Shown here piece by piece: positions 41,872 to 50,575 of a stretch of 64,000 bases of DNA (positions are counted from its first letter, which is position 1; each line of letters begins with the position of its first letter). A program made the translations under genes and the position numbers. The stretch comes from UBA4660 sp002405435 (GTDB lineage Bacteria > Bacteroidota > Bacteroidia > Flavobacteriales_D > Sanyastnellaceae). The DNA lies in the NCBI GenBank assembly GCA_036747335.1, contig DAIOCL010000002.1, positions 1-64,000 on the forward strand, in the 5' to 3' direction. The notes below the pieces were generated by a model. That model worked only from the letters and a program-made list of their open reading frames with translations, was not told the origin of the DNA and did no database searches.

Positions 41872-43956
41872 TTGAGAACTGCAGCCATCCATATCATTTT
41901 GTTGGTCTTTGCCCTCAGCGCCGCGAAGCTTCACGGGCAATTGGATTCCCCTGACCTGCAGTGCGTCTGGGTAGACGAAGACGGCAATGTCGTCATCAAC
42001 TGGGTGCCGCCGTCAGACCCCGACAGTGCGTTTGACACCTACCACCTGTGGTCCTCTTCCGATGGTGGCACTACCTGGAACGAAACCATTCTCAACAACT
42101 ACGCAGCGACCTCTTTCGTGGATACCGGAGCGGATCCCAGCGCCTCCGGAATCTGCTACTACATGACCACCGAAGACATCGACGGGCTCATGTCTGTGGC
42201 TTCCGAAACCCTGTGCACGATGTTTCTCACCGTTACGCCCTCGGTAACGCCCCAGGGGTATGCCGAGTTATCGTGGACATCTCCCTTCCTCTTCACCGCT
42301 GAGCCCTCCGGTGCGACCTACGACATGTTGATGGAGTTTCCCGCCGGTACCTGGAACGTCGTCGGCTCCTTCGGATTCGGACCCTTTGACTATGCGCACG
42401 AAATCTCGGTTTGCGATGAGTTTCTGAATTTCCAGGTTGCCCTCAACCTCCCCTCCGGCTGTAATTTGCTATCAAACATCGCCGGAGATGTATTGACCGA
42501 TGCCACTGCACCTGCCATTCCGGAAGTGACCTCAGTTTCGGTTGACTTGTCAACCAACGACGTCATCGTTTCATGGCAACCCTCCCAGTCTCCAGACACC
42601 CAGGCCTACATTGTATATGCCTGCAACGGCGCCGTGGTGTCCGTCATCGACACCGTGTGGGGCTACACCAACACGCAGTTTGTTGACCTCCTGGCAACCC
42701 CATTAACGGCGCCGGAGAGTTACCTGGTAGCCGCATTCGATACCTGCTACAGCGGCACACCGCCGAGCCCCAACACAAGCCCTACAGGCGACATCTGCAA
42801 CACCTCCATCCTGCTCTCCTCGGCCGCATATATATTGTGCGAAGACGAAGTCAACATCAGCTGGACCCCCTACCTGGGCTGGGTACAGGGCGTCACTTCC
42901 TACGAGGTATGGCACAGCACCGACAACCTCAATTTTCAACTGGCTGCCACGCTGCCTGGCGATCAGCTCGATTACACACACACGGCATTCGGGCAAAACA
43001 CCCTCAACTATTATTACGTCGTGGCCCAGGGGCTTTCGCCCGCACAAAACGCCAACAGCAACCTTGTTTCTGTTGCCACGCCCTACCCCGACAGCCCGGC
43101 AGCCATTTACCTGGCCAGTGCTTCGGTTACGCAGGAAGATGAGGTTACTGTGACGACTTTTCTGGCGCCTACGGTAAACATGTGCAACTACCATGTTGAG
43201 CGGCGCGATGATGCAGAAGACGACTGGGACGAAGTAATCGTGTACAGTTACTCCGGTACACCGGCTTTTCAGGCCATTGACCTTTACAACCTCAATACCT
43301 CCGCGCAGACCTACGAGTACCGGGTTGTGGTTGAAAACATGTGCGGTGATTTTGTGGACACCACCAACATCGGCCGCACCATGCGGTTGCAGGGCATTGC
43401 CAACACAAGCAGGCTGGTCAATACCCTGTCTTGGACTTACTACGGAGAATGGGAAAACAACGCGGCAGGGTACCGCATTCACCGCAGTATGGACCAGGGC
43501 CTGTCTTGGACGCTGCTGAATGAGACGACAGGAAACGTCAATTTTTACGAAGATGATGTGAGCGACATGCTCTTTACGCCCGGTGATTTTTGCTATCGCG
43601 TGGAAGCAGTGGAAGGCGCAAATACTTTCGGTGTGCCCTCCTCCGCACTCAGCAATGCCGCCTGCGTAGCCCAGGTACCCAAGGTGTGGATACCCAACGC
43701 CTTTATACCGGGCGGATTCAACAATACCTGGCGACCCACCATCTCTTTTGCAGACCCTGCATCGTATCTGCTTGTAGTCTATGACCGCACAGGCAACGGC
43801 ATCTTCGAATCAACCGACCCTGCCGAGTCGTGGGACGGCACCTACAAGGGTGAAATGGTGCAGGACGGCAGCTATGCCTATTACCTCGCCGTGCGCGATG
43901 GCGAAGGACGTTTGTATGAGCACACGGGCTTCGTGCTCAAACTAGATGGCGATTAG
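41872..43956 (+). CDS. T9SS type B cargo protein with fibronectin III-like repeats
   Basis: This 694-residue secreted protein has a signal peptide (AIHIILLVFALSAAKLHGQ). The body contains repeated fibronectin type III-like domains (VDEDGNVVINWVPPSDPDSAFD, YEVWHSTDNLNFQLAATLPG, YRIHRSMDQGLSWTLLNET). The final ~85 residues form the gliding-motility-type domain (VWIPNAFIPGGFNNTWRPT, LLVVYDRTGNGIFEST, DGSYAYYLAVRDGEGRLYEH). I chose TTG 41872 because it starts at the signal and a -7 box ends 18 nt upstream; the 41722 start would put the promoter inside the coding region. It is likely a T9SS surface or adhesin protein. Confidence 0.85.
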   Translation: MRTAAIHIILLVFALSAAKLHGQLDSPDLQCVWVDEDGNVVINWVPPSDPDSAFDTYHLWSSSDGGTTWNETILNNYAATSFVDTGADPSASGICYYMTTEDIDGLMSVASETLCTMFLTVTPSVTPQGYAELSWTSPFLFTAEPSGATYDMLMEFPAGTWNVVGSFGFGPFDYAHEISVCDEFLNFQVALNLPSGCNLLSNIAGDVLTDATAPAIPEVTSVSVDLSTNDVIVSWQPSQSPDTQAYIVYACNGAVVSVIDTVWGYTNTQFVDLLATPLTAPESYLVAAFDTCYSGTPPSPNTSPTGDICNTSILLSSAAYILCEDEVNISWTPYLGWVQGVTSYEVWHSTDNLNFQLAATLPGDQLDYTHTAFGQNTLNYYYVVAQGLSPAQNANSNLVSVATPYPDSPAAIYLASASVTQEDEVTVTTFLAPTVNMCNYHVERRDDAEDDWDEVIVYSYSGTPAFQAIDLYNLNTSAQTYEYRVVVENMCGDFVDTTNIGRTMRLQGIANTSRLVNTLSWTYYGEWENNAAGYRIHRSMDQGLSWTLLNETTGNVNFYEDDVSDMLFTPGDFCYRVEAVEGANTFGVPSSALSNAACVAQVPKVWIPNAFIPGGFNNTWRPTISFADPASYLLVVYDRTGNGIFESTDPAESWDGTYKGEMVQDGSYAYYLAVRDGEGRLYEHTGFVLKLDGD

Positions 43957-43979
43957 GGCCGGCTGCCCTCAGGGCTCAC

Positions 43980-44549
43980 TCATCCGCCCTTGAGCCTTCC
44001 CGGATTTCGGGTCAGAAAACTTTTCCATCCTGAATAACCGCCAGCGCCGGGCACGACCGACAATCCCTGGTAATAATGACATACCGCCGCTGCAAGTCCG
44101 TCGGTTGCATCGAGTTTAGCCGGCATGTCTGCCGCGGGAATTTGCAGAAGCTGCTGCAGCATGGCGGCAACCTGTTCCTTGCTCGATGCCCCGTTGCCTG
44201 TGATGCTCTGCTTGATTTTGCGCGGCGCATATTCGGTTACCGGAATCTGACGGCTCAGTGAAGCGGCAATGGCCACACCCTGAGCGCGTCCGAGTTTCAG
44301 CATGGATTGTACGTTCTTTCCAAAAAATGGCGCCTCGATAGCGGTTTCGTCAGGATGAAACTCATCAATGAGACTGATGCAGCGTTCAAATATTTTCTGA
44401 AGCTTCAGGTGGTGGTCTCCATATTTCTCCAGGTGCATGACCCCAAGTGCCAGCAGGTGTATCCGCCGGCCCTTCACTTCGATGAGTCCATAACCGAGTA
44501 TAGTGGTACCCGGATCAATACCGAGAATGATTTTTTCCGCCTGGTTCAA
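43980..44549 (-). CDS. ruvC: Holliday junction resolvase RuvC
   Basis: RuvC cuts Holliday junctions together with RuvAB. The 189-residue protein has the RNase H-like catalytic aspartate in IILGIDPGTTILGYG, the acidic residue in DETAIEAPFFGKNVQS, and the final DATDGLAAAVCHYYQ. The preferred start is TTG 44549 (MNQAEKIILGIDPG); the open frame to 44816 runs into the divergent glycosyltransferase gene and adds no conserved sequence. A TTACTTTG box lies 20 nt upstream. The length is normal for RuvC. Confidence 0.93.
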   Translation of the reverse strand: MNQAEKIILGIDPGTTILGYGLIEVKGRRIHLLALGVMHLEKYGDHHLKLQKIFERCISLIDEFHPDETAIEAPFFGKNVQSMLKLGRAQGVAIAASLSRQIPVTEYAPRKIKQSITGNGASSKEQVAAMLQQLLQIPAADMPAKLDATDGLAAAVCHYYQGLSVVPGAGGYSGWKSFLTRNPGRLKGG

Positions 44550-44557
44550 ATCCTTAG

Positions 44558-44577
44558 TTTCTTTGACGGCAAAGTAA
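44558..44577. promoter_or_regulatory. Overlapping divergent promoters of ruvC and the GT2 gene
   Basis: TTTCTTTG at 44558-44565 (plus) faces the glycosyltransferase ATG at 44577; TTACTTTG at 44570-44577 (minus) faces the ruvC start at 44549. Each is one mismatch from the consensus and only 27 bp separate the two start codons. Confidence 0.4.
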
Positions 44578-45704
44578 TGGCAATCCTCCTCCTTGCACCG
44601 GCACTCTCCGCAGTTGTTCTCTATGCACTGCTTCAGGGGCTTTTTCTGCGGGGCTGGCATCGGTGTCCGGTTGTGCTTTCGCCCCGCAAGCCAGCGTTTG
44701 TCTCCATACTTGTTCCATTTCGCGATGAGGCCATGCGTATCCGTCCGCTTATTGCGTGCCTGAGAAATCAGGATTACCCCGCTGAACTGTTTGAGGTAAT
44801 TTTCATAGACGACCACAGCACCGATGACGGCCCTTCGCTGGTAGCCGAAGCCATTGAAACAGGCCTTCGCGGCAAACTCGTGCCGCTTGCGGATGGCGCA
44901 GGAAAAAAAGCAGCGCTGCGCGAAGGGTTATCGCATATCCGCGGAACCTATCTGGCCACGGTAGATGCCGACGTGTGCCTGCCGGCAGGCTGGCTGCGCA
45001 GTTGGGCGACAGGGCTTGATGGTTCGGGTGCCGACATGCTGATACTGCCGGTTATGTGCCCACCAGGCAGGCAGGCGGCAGGCCACTTTCAGGTATTGGA
45101 GTTTCTCGGACTTCAGTTTGCGACACTCGGTGCGGCCGGAGCGGGTTTTCCGCTGATGTGCAACGGTGCCAACCTCGTCTTTCGCACAGATTTCTTCCGA
45201 AGTCACCGCGCTGCGGCAGGCAGCCAGCATGCCTCAGGAGATGATATGTTTATGCTGCTGGAGGCCATCCGGTCGAAGGCTATGGTGCATGTGTTGCGCA
45301 ACCGTGATGCCATCGCCATCGTGGCCGCCGCATCCTCCTGGCGCGAGGTTTTTACGCAGCGCCTGCGATGGGCTTCAAAGACCGGACACTATACACCTGG
45401 CACCGTGCTTACCGTTGCTTTGCTCGTTTGGCTCACCAACACCATCTGTGCGGGAGCCATGGCCGCCGTGGTGGCCGGAGCCCCCTGGCCATGGCTGGGA
45501 ATTCCGGTGATGAAAATGCTGTGTGAACTGCCCGGCCTTGCTGCAGGTGCACGGTGGTTTCAGCGCACCTCCTCGCTGGTATGGTGGCTGCCCATTTCTC
45601 TGCTGTATCCATTTTACGCCGCGCTGGTGCCGGTTGTGGCACACTTCAGTCCCCCGCACTGGAAAGACCGTCCGCTGAAAACCCTACACCAGTTGCCCGC
45701 ATGA
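44577..45704 (+). CDS. Membrane GT2 glycosyltransferase
   Basis: This 375-residue protein has one N-terminal membrane segment (ILLLAPALSAVVLYALLQGL), a GT-A catalytic domain and three or more C-terminal hydrophobic segments. Visible catalytic motifs are ILVPFRDEAMRIRPLIACL, VIFIDDHSTDDG, the DADVC metal-binding aspartates and QRLRWASK, which resembles the QxxRW of processive family-2 enzymes. It probably makes or extends a surface polysaccharide or glycolipid, but sugar and acceptor are unknown. ATG 44577 is chosen because the longer frame (44307) overlaps ruvC entirely. Its stop overlaps the DppC-like ATG (ATGA). Confidence 0.87.
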   Translation: MAILLLAPALSAVVLYALLQGLFLRGWHRCPVVLSPRKPAFVSILVPFRDEAMRIRPLIACLRNQDYPAELFEVIFIDDHSTDDGPSLVAEAIETGLRGKLVPLADGAGKKAALREGLSHIRGTYLATVDADVCLPAGWLRSWATGLDGSGADMLILPVMCPPGRQAAGHFQVLEFLGLQFATLGAAGAGFPLMCNGANLVFRTDFFRSHRAAAGSQHASGDDMFMLLEAIRSKAMVHVLRNRDAIAIVAAASSWREVFTQRLRWASKTGHYTPGTVLTVALLVWLTNTICAGAMAAVVAGAPWPWLGIPVMKMLCELPGLAAGARWFQRTSSLVWWLPISLLYPFYAALVPVVAHFSPPHWKDRPLKTLHQLPA

Positions 45705-46792
45705 GTGCCCCTGCCCCTTTGCCCGGACGCGCCTGGAGGCGGTTTAAAAAAAATCCACTCGCCATGGCCGGCGCTGGCTTCATCGTGGTGATGACCCTGG
45801 TGGCGATGGCCGGTGCCCTCATCAGGCCTGACCAAACCGTAAACGCCAACAACCAGCAACTCTCGCTAGCCGGAAAGAAACCAGGTTTCTGTGCAGACAT
45901 GCTGCGCAAAAAAACCGGTCTCGCATCACTCTCTGCGGCGCAAACCTGGCTGGCCGGCGGGAGTCCGTCGGGGTATGAAGAAATTCCCGTGCGCTCGGCA
46001 ACGCTTCACGGAAACACGGTAACCGTTGTCATGTATGATGCCTACGGTGAAGCGCCTGCGACTGAAACTTTTGACGTATCAGACCTTGTGCCCCATCCCG
46101 CAGGCGGATGGATACACCGCAAGTGTTACTGGCTCGGTACGGATAAGTACGGTCGTGATCTGCTTTCAAGGCTTATGGCCGGCACGGTGATCTCTCTTTC
46201 GGTCGGACTGGTCGCCGTGCTGATTTCGCTTGTCATCGGACTCCTGCTCGGACTTCTCGCCGGGTATTACCGCGGGTGGGTGGATGCCGCCATCATGTGG
46301 TTTACCAATGTGGTGTGGGCCGTGCCCACATTGCTGCTTGTGATGGCCATCACGTTCGCCTTCGGCACCGGATTCTGGAAAGTGTTTTTGGCCGTGGGCC
46401 TGACCATGTGGGTCGAAGTGGCGCGCATCACCCGCGGACAGGTGCTGGGTGTGCGCGAGAAGGAATACATCGAGGCAGCTAGGGCGCTGGGTATTCCTTC
46501 GCGCCGCATCATGTTCAGGCATATCCTCCCCAACATTCTTTCACCGGTAATCGTGATCAGTGCCGCCAATTTCGCTTCCGCTATCCTCATTGAGGCAGGA
46601 CTGAGTTTTCTCGGGCTGGGAGCCAAAATTCCGGTGCCGAGCTGGGGCAACATCATACGGGAGCACTACGCTTACATCACTACCGATATGGCCTACCTCG
46701 CGCTGGCGCCCGGAGTGCTCATCATGCTGCTTGTGCTCTCCTTTATGATGGTGGGCAATGGTCTTCGCGATGCACTAGACGTCAGGGGTTGA
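45701..46792 (+). CDS. DppC-like oligopeptide ABC transporter permease
   Basis: This 363-residue inner-membrane permease belongs to the peptide/nickel (DppC/OppC) type. It has the N-terminal RAWRRFKKNPLAMAGAGFIVV segment, a periplasmic insert of about 110 residues, and LGTDKYGRDLLSRLMAGTVIS before the core. The EAA loop is EYIEAARALGIPSRRIMFRHILPN. No partner permease, ATPase or binding protein is present nearby, so the rest of the transporter must be elsewhere. ATG 45701 overlaps the glycosyltransferase stop, so it is cotranscribed with it. Confidence 0.9.
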   Translation: MSAPAPLPGRAWRRFKKNPLAMAGAGFIVVMTLVAMAGALIRPDQTVNANNQQLSLAGKKPGFCADMLRKKTGLASLSAAQTWLAGGSPSGYEEIPVRSATLHGNTVTVVMYDAYGEAPATETFDVSDLVPHPAGGWIHRKCYWLGTDKYGRDLLSRLMAGTVISLSVGLVAVLISLVIGLLLGLLAGYYRGWVDAAIMWFTNVVWAVPTLLLVMAITFAFGTGFWKVFLAVGLTMWVEVARITRGQVLGVREKEYIEAARALGIPSRRIMFRHILPNILSPVIVISAANFASAILIEAGLSFLGLGAKIPVPSWGNIIREHYAYITTDMAYLALAPGVLIMLLVLSFMMVGNGLRDALDVRG

Positions 46793-46835
46793 GGATGGGT
46801 GCAGAAAAAATTACCGCTTCCGTTATGCCCCTGCT

Positions 46836-46843
46836 TACGTTTG
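46836..46843 (+). promoter_or_regulatory. -7 box 4 nt before the GDP-fucose synthase gene
   Basis: Reads TACGTTTG (exact consensus), ending 4 nt before the GTG at 46848, so the mRNA is probably leaderless. Confidence 0.6.
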
Positions 46844-46847
46844 TTGC

Positions 46848-47795
46848 GTGAATCTTGACGACCCCATTTACGTTGCCGGACACCGCGGTATGGTTGGCAG
46901 CGCCATCACACGCCGCCTGCAATCGCTGGGTTACCGCAACCTGTTGGTGCGCAACAGCGATACACTGGACCTGCGCAGCCAGCAGGCAGTCAGGGAATTT
47001 TTTGAAGCGGAAAAACCTGCCTATGTCTTTCTTGCCGCGGCCCGCGTGGGCGGCATCTTGGCCAACAACACCTACCGCGGTGAATTTTTGTATGACAACC
47101 TGATGATTGAGGCCAATGTCATTCATGCCGCCTGGCAGACCGGTGTACGCAAATTGCTTTTTTTAGGAAGCTCCTGTATCTACCCGCGCATGGCACCGCA
47201 GCCTCTTAAGGAGGATGCGCTGCTTTCGGGGCCGCTCGAGTATACCAACGAGCCTTATGCCATCGCGAAAATTGCCGGCATCAAGTTGTGTGAAACCTAC
47301 CGCGACCAGTATGGCTGTAATTTCATTTCCGCGATGCCGACCAACCTCTACGGCCCCAACGACAACTATGACCTGAAGAATTCGCATGTGCTTCCCGCAC
47401 TGATTCGCAAATTCCACGAAGCCAAAACGGCCAGATTGTCTGAGGTGGAAGTATGGGGAACCGGAAGTCCGCTCAGGGAATTTCTGCATGTAGACGACCT
47501 GGCCGAAGGCTGTGTTTTTCTGATGCTTCATTACAATGAAAGCCTGTTCGTCAACATCGGCTCGGGCGAAGAGATCAGCATCCGCCAGCTGGCAGAAATG
47601 GTAAAGGAGGTGGTGGGCTACTCCGGCGCTTTGGTCTGGGACACCTCGAAGCCCGACGGTACACCGCGCAAGCTGATGGATGTGTCGCGCATACACGCGC
47701 TTGGGTGGCGCCACCGCATTCCGCTGCGCGAAGGCATTGCTGCTGTCTACGAAGCATTTCAAAAAGCATCCCTGACCGAATTGCGCGCAAAATGA
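46848..47795 (+). CDS. fcl: GDP-L-fucose synthase
   Basis: Fcl epimerises and reduces GDP-4-keto-6-deoxymannose to GDP-L-fucose, a precursor of fucosylated surface glycans. The 315-residue protein has the NADP-binding GHRGMVGSAI, the catalytic SSCIYP and YAIAK (Ser-Tyr-Lys triad pattern), and PTNLYGPNDNYD. The start is GTG at 46848, backed by a -7 box 4 nt upstream. The GDP-mannose dehydratase (gmd) is not in this window. It overlaps the following Wzi-like gene by 4 bp (ATGA). Confidence 0.94.
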   Translation: MNLDDPIYVAGHRGMVGSAITRRLQSLGYRNLLVRNSDTLDLRSQQAVREFFEAEKPAYVFLAAARVGGILANNTYRGEFLYDNLMIEANVIHAAWQTGVRKLLFLGSSCIYPRMAPQPLKEDALLSGPLEYTNEPYAIAKIAGIKLCETYRDQYGCNFISAMPTNLYGPNDNYDLKNSHVLPALIRKFHEAKTARLSEVEVWGTGSPLREFLHVDDLAEGCVFLMLHYNESLFVNIGSGEEISIRQLAEMVKEVVGYSGALVWDTSKPDGTPRKLMDVSRIHALGWRHRIPLREGIAAVYEAFQKASLTELRAK

Positions 47796-49354
47796 AAAAG
47801 GTGTTTCTGGTTACCTGTGTGTTGGTTTTTCTCCCTTGCCCGGCATGGCTATGGTCGCAATATGCCACCGTGCACCTGCAACAGGATTTTTCCAACGAAA
47901 CCGAACGCAGGGCCGACAGCCTGGCGCATACCTCGCTCAAGCCGCTGGCCGCCCACCGGTTTGACCTGAGCCACAACCCATTTTACGAGAAGGATTCGGC
48001 GAAATACTACTTCATGGTTGGCACCAAACTATGGCGCGACCACCTGGCCAGTGTGAAGACAGATGACTTCGAACTGGCCCTGGATCCGCTCTTTGACTTT
48101 TCCTTCACCCATGATTTTTCAGACACCACCAACTATACCGATACCGCCAGGCTTTGGACCAATACACGCGGTGCCATGCTGCAGGGCCGCATCGGTAACA
48201 TCGTAAGTTTTCAGGCCACCATTTTGGAAAACCAGGCCTACTTCCCCAATTACTTCCGCCAGGTCATTGACAGCCTGGGTTTTGACAATCAGGACAAATT
48301 CGGCGTTGTACCCGGCTTTGGCCGCACAAAACCTTTTTACCTAACCGGATTCGACTACAGCATGTCGTCGGGCTGGCTCTTCATTAAGCCGTGGAAGTGG
48401 CTCGATGTACAGATGGGACATGGCAAACATTTTATCGGCCACGGACACCGTTCGCTGCTGCTCAGTGATGCCGCCTACAACTATCCCTTTGCGAAAGCCA
48501 CTGCCTACCTGGCCCAAGACCGCATCCAGTACACCGTAATGGGTGTGCAGTGGCAGAGCCTCAACCGGCTTCCGCGGCTGGAAGTGCCTGAGGCGCTCTT
48601 TGCCAAAAAAGTGGGCACGATACACTACGTCGACTTTGTGCCGTTTAATAATTTCTCCGTAGGACTTTTCGAAGGAAATGTCTGGCAGCGCTGGGACTCG
48701 ACCGGTGTGCAGCCTTTGCCCTGGCAAGCCTATATGCCGGTGGCAGGCATAGCAACCGCTACCCAAAACGAAACTGCCACATGGTTTAGCCTCTCCGGCA
48801 TCAACCTCCGTTGGCGCATCAGTCCGCACATAATGACTTACGGCCAGCTGGCCTATGACAAGCGCAATGCCGCTGCCGGCTGGCAGGCAGGGTTTCAGTT
48901 TTTTGACCTTGGCCTGCGCCGATTCGACCTTCGGGTGGAATGGAACTCCACGGGTGACAACTTCTACAGCAGCACCCCGGGCCGCGAGAACTACACACAC
49001 ATGAACCAACCCATCGGGAATGTGGTCGGTGCCGGCGCCAACGAAGTCATCGTGCAGGGATTCTATCACGCCCGCAACTTCTTCATACGGGGCTCCGTGA
49101 ATTACATCGGGCAAAAAACTTCCGTGGAAGGGCGCATCCTTGACCGGGATCTCGACCAGACAAGAAGCTATCCCATGCGTCATGTCAACCAGGTCATAGC
49201 CGAAACCGGCTGGATGTTTAACCCAAAGACCAACCTGCAGTTGGCCTTTGGCGTCAACCGCAGGCTTGACCGCGCAGGCACCTTCCGGAGGGAAACGACC
49301 GGGCTGTATGTGGCCTTCCGCACCGCGGTGTACAACCGCTATATGGATTTTTAA
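47792..49354 (+). CDS. Wzi/RemB-like outer-membrane protein (first copy)
   Basis: This 520-residue exported protein has a signal peptide (MKKVFLVTCVLVFLPCPAWLWSQ, key part VLVFLPCPAW). The mature part is beta-rich and shares the motif MGHGKHFIGHGHRSLLLSD with the second copy at 50572 (GKGKHFWGDGYRSLILSD). The pattern fits capsule-assembly Wzi-type and RemB-type barrels, which hold or export surface polysaccharide or support gliding. The ATG overlaps the fcl stop. I infer a polysaccharide-surface function from the motif and from fcl and the WecA-like gene alongside. Confidence 0.75.
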   Translation: MKKVFLVTCVLVFLPCPAWLWSQYATVHLQQDFSNETERRADSLAHTSLKPLAAHRFDLSHNPFYEKDSAKYYFMVGTKLWRDHLASVKTDDFELALDPLFDFSFTHDFSDTTNYTDTARLWTNTRGAMLQGRIGNIVSFQATILENQAYFPNYFRQVIDSLGFDNQDKFGVVPGFGRTKPFYLTGFDYSMSSGWLFIKPWKWLDVQMGHGKHFIGHGHRSLLLSDAAYNYPFAKATAYLAQDRIQYTVMGVQWQSLNRLPRLEVPEALFAKKVGTIHYVDFVPFNNFSVGLFEGNVWQRWDSTGVQPLPWQAYMPVAGIATATQNETATWFSLSGINLRWRISPHIMTYGQLAYDKRNAAAGWQAGFQFFDLGLRRFDLRVEWNSTGDNFYSSTPGRENYTHMNQPIGNVVGAGANEVIVQGFYHARNFFIRGSVNYIGQKTSVEGRILDRDLDQTRSYPMRHVNQVIAETGWMFNPKTNLQLAFGVNRRLDRAGTFRRETTGLYVAFRTAVYNRYMDF

Positions 49355-49412
49355 TCCTGTGTTGATAGTTAACAGGCCACACCGGAGCATGGAAAAATGC
49401 CTGTGTTTGCAT

Positions 49413-49420
49413 TATGTTTG
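49413..49420 (+). promoter_or_regulatory. -7 box upstream of the WecA-like gene
   Basis: Reads TATGTTTG (exact consensus). It lies 57 nt before the start at 49478, after the Wzi-like stop. Confidence 0.45.
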
Positions 49421-49477
49421 ACGGCAAAGACAGGGGGTGCAAACCTCCGCGCCATTTAAACCTCAAACAGGGCCAAC

Positions 49478-50575
49478 TTGCGTGAACTAATACTCGGATT
49501 TTCTACAGCCTTTGCGCTTGTGCTCATTGCCACACCCTCACTGATCAAGGTGGCCAAGCTCAAGCACCTGGTGGATGAGCCGGGGGATGCCCGCAAGCTC
49601 CACCGCAGGAGCGTCCCCACCATCGGGGGTATCATGATTTTTGCCGGTACCATCATTTCCTATTGCCTGTGGTTTCCTTCCAGCTATGCCTCGCAACTCG
49701 GAAGCAACTACCATTTCCTGAGTGCACTCCAGGATTTCAAGTACCTGCTCGCGTGCATGTTCGTTCTGTTCTTTCTGGGTCTCAAAGACGATATTATCGG
49801 TGTGAGCCCTTCAAAAAAACTGCTTGTTCACGCTGTTGTCGGTGCCATACTGATCTTTCTTGCCGATATCCGCATCACCGATTTTTGCGGACTGGTGGGG
49901 GTGGAAAAAATTCCCGGATGGCTCAGCATCACGTTGTCGCTTTTCGTGTACATCGTTATTGTCAATTCCATCAACCTTATCGACGGCGTTGACGGACTGG
50001 CGGCCGGCATCGGATTTATTGCCAGCATGACTTTCGGATACTGGTTTTACAAGAACATGGACCTTCCGCTTGCCCTGCTCGCCGTCGGATTGGGGGGGTC
50101 ACTCCTCGGTTTTCTTGTGTACAATTTTCAGCCGGCCCGCCTTTTTATGGGCGACTCGGGATCGCTCATCATCGGTGTTGTAGTCTATGTACTGGCGGTG
50201 AAGATGATTGAGTTTGACATGCTGCGCCTGCCCGAAACCATGAACACCGTTTCCAAGCCCGTGCTGGCCATGGCCATACTGAGTTATCCGCTGATTGATA
50301 CGCTGCGGGTCTTTGTCATCAGGTCGATAAGCGGCCGCTCTCCATTCAGTGCAGACAAGAACCACATTCACCACAAGTTGCTTTCGCTCGGTTGTGCGCA
50401 CTGGCAAGTGTCCCTCATATTGTATGCCTACACCGTGATTGTGGTACTGCTCACCTTTCAGACACCTGCGCACACACCCAACAAATCACTTCTCATCGTG
50501 GGTATTACCGCCGTGCTGCTGGCCAATTCGGTTTTTCTTTTCAAGTCACCTGCAGCCCCCGCTAAGAAAACATGA
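49478..50575 (+). CDS. WecA/MraY-family undecaprenyl-phosphate glycosyltransferase
   Basis: This 365-residue protein has about ten membrane segments. It moves a sugar-1-phosphate to undecaprenyl phosphate and starts synthesis of a surface polysaccharide. Visible motifs are HRRSVPTIGGIMIF, the aspartates in GLKDDIIG, NLIDGVDGLAAG and MGDSGSL, and the HIHH cluster in ADKNHIHHKLLSLG. A WecA-type (GlcNAc or related) reaction is more likely than MraY because no peptidoglycan genes are close. Start is TTG 49478. It overlaps the second Wzi-like gene by 4 bp. Confidence 0.93.
   Translation: MRELILGFSTAFALVLIATPSLIKVAKLKHLVDEPGDARKLHRRSVPTIGGIMIFAGTIISYCLWFPSSYASQLGSNYHFLSALQDFKYLLACMFVLFFLGLKDDIIGVSPSKKLLVHAVVGAILIFLADIRITDFCGLVGVEKIPGWLSITLSLFVYIVIVNSINLIDGVDGLAAGIGFIASMTFGYWFYKNMDLPLALLAVGLGGSLLGFLVYNFQPARLFMGDSGSLIIGVVVYVLAVKMIEFDMLRLPETMNTVSKPVLAMAILSYPLIDTLRVFVIRSISGRSPFSADKNHIHHKLLSLGCAHWQVSLILYAYTVIVVLLTFQTPAHTPNKSLLIVGITAVLLANSVFLFKSPAAPAKKT

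Noticed and set aside
42703..43482. Minus-strand open frame (259 codons) inside the fibronectin III-like cargo gene
   Set aside because: Shadow frame; basic, cysteine-rich composition typical of antisense translation.
48341..49390. Long minus-strand open frame (349 codons) over the first Wzi-like gene
   Set aside because: Antisense shadow of a well-supported exported protein; no family resemblance.
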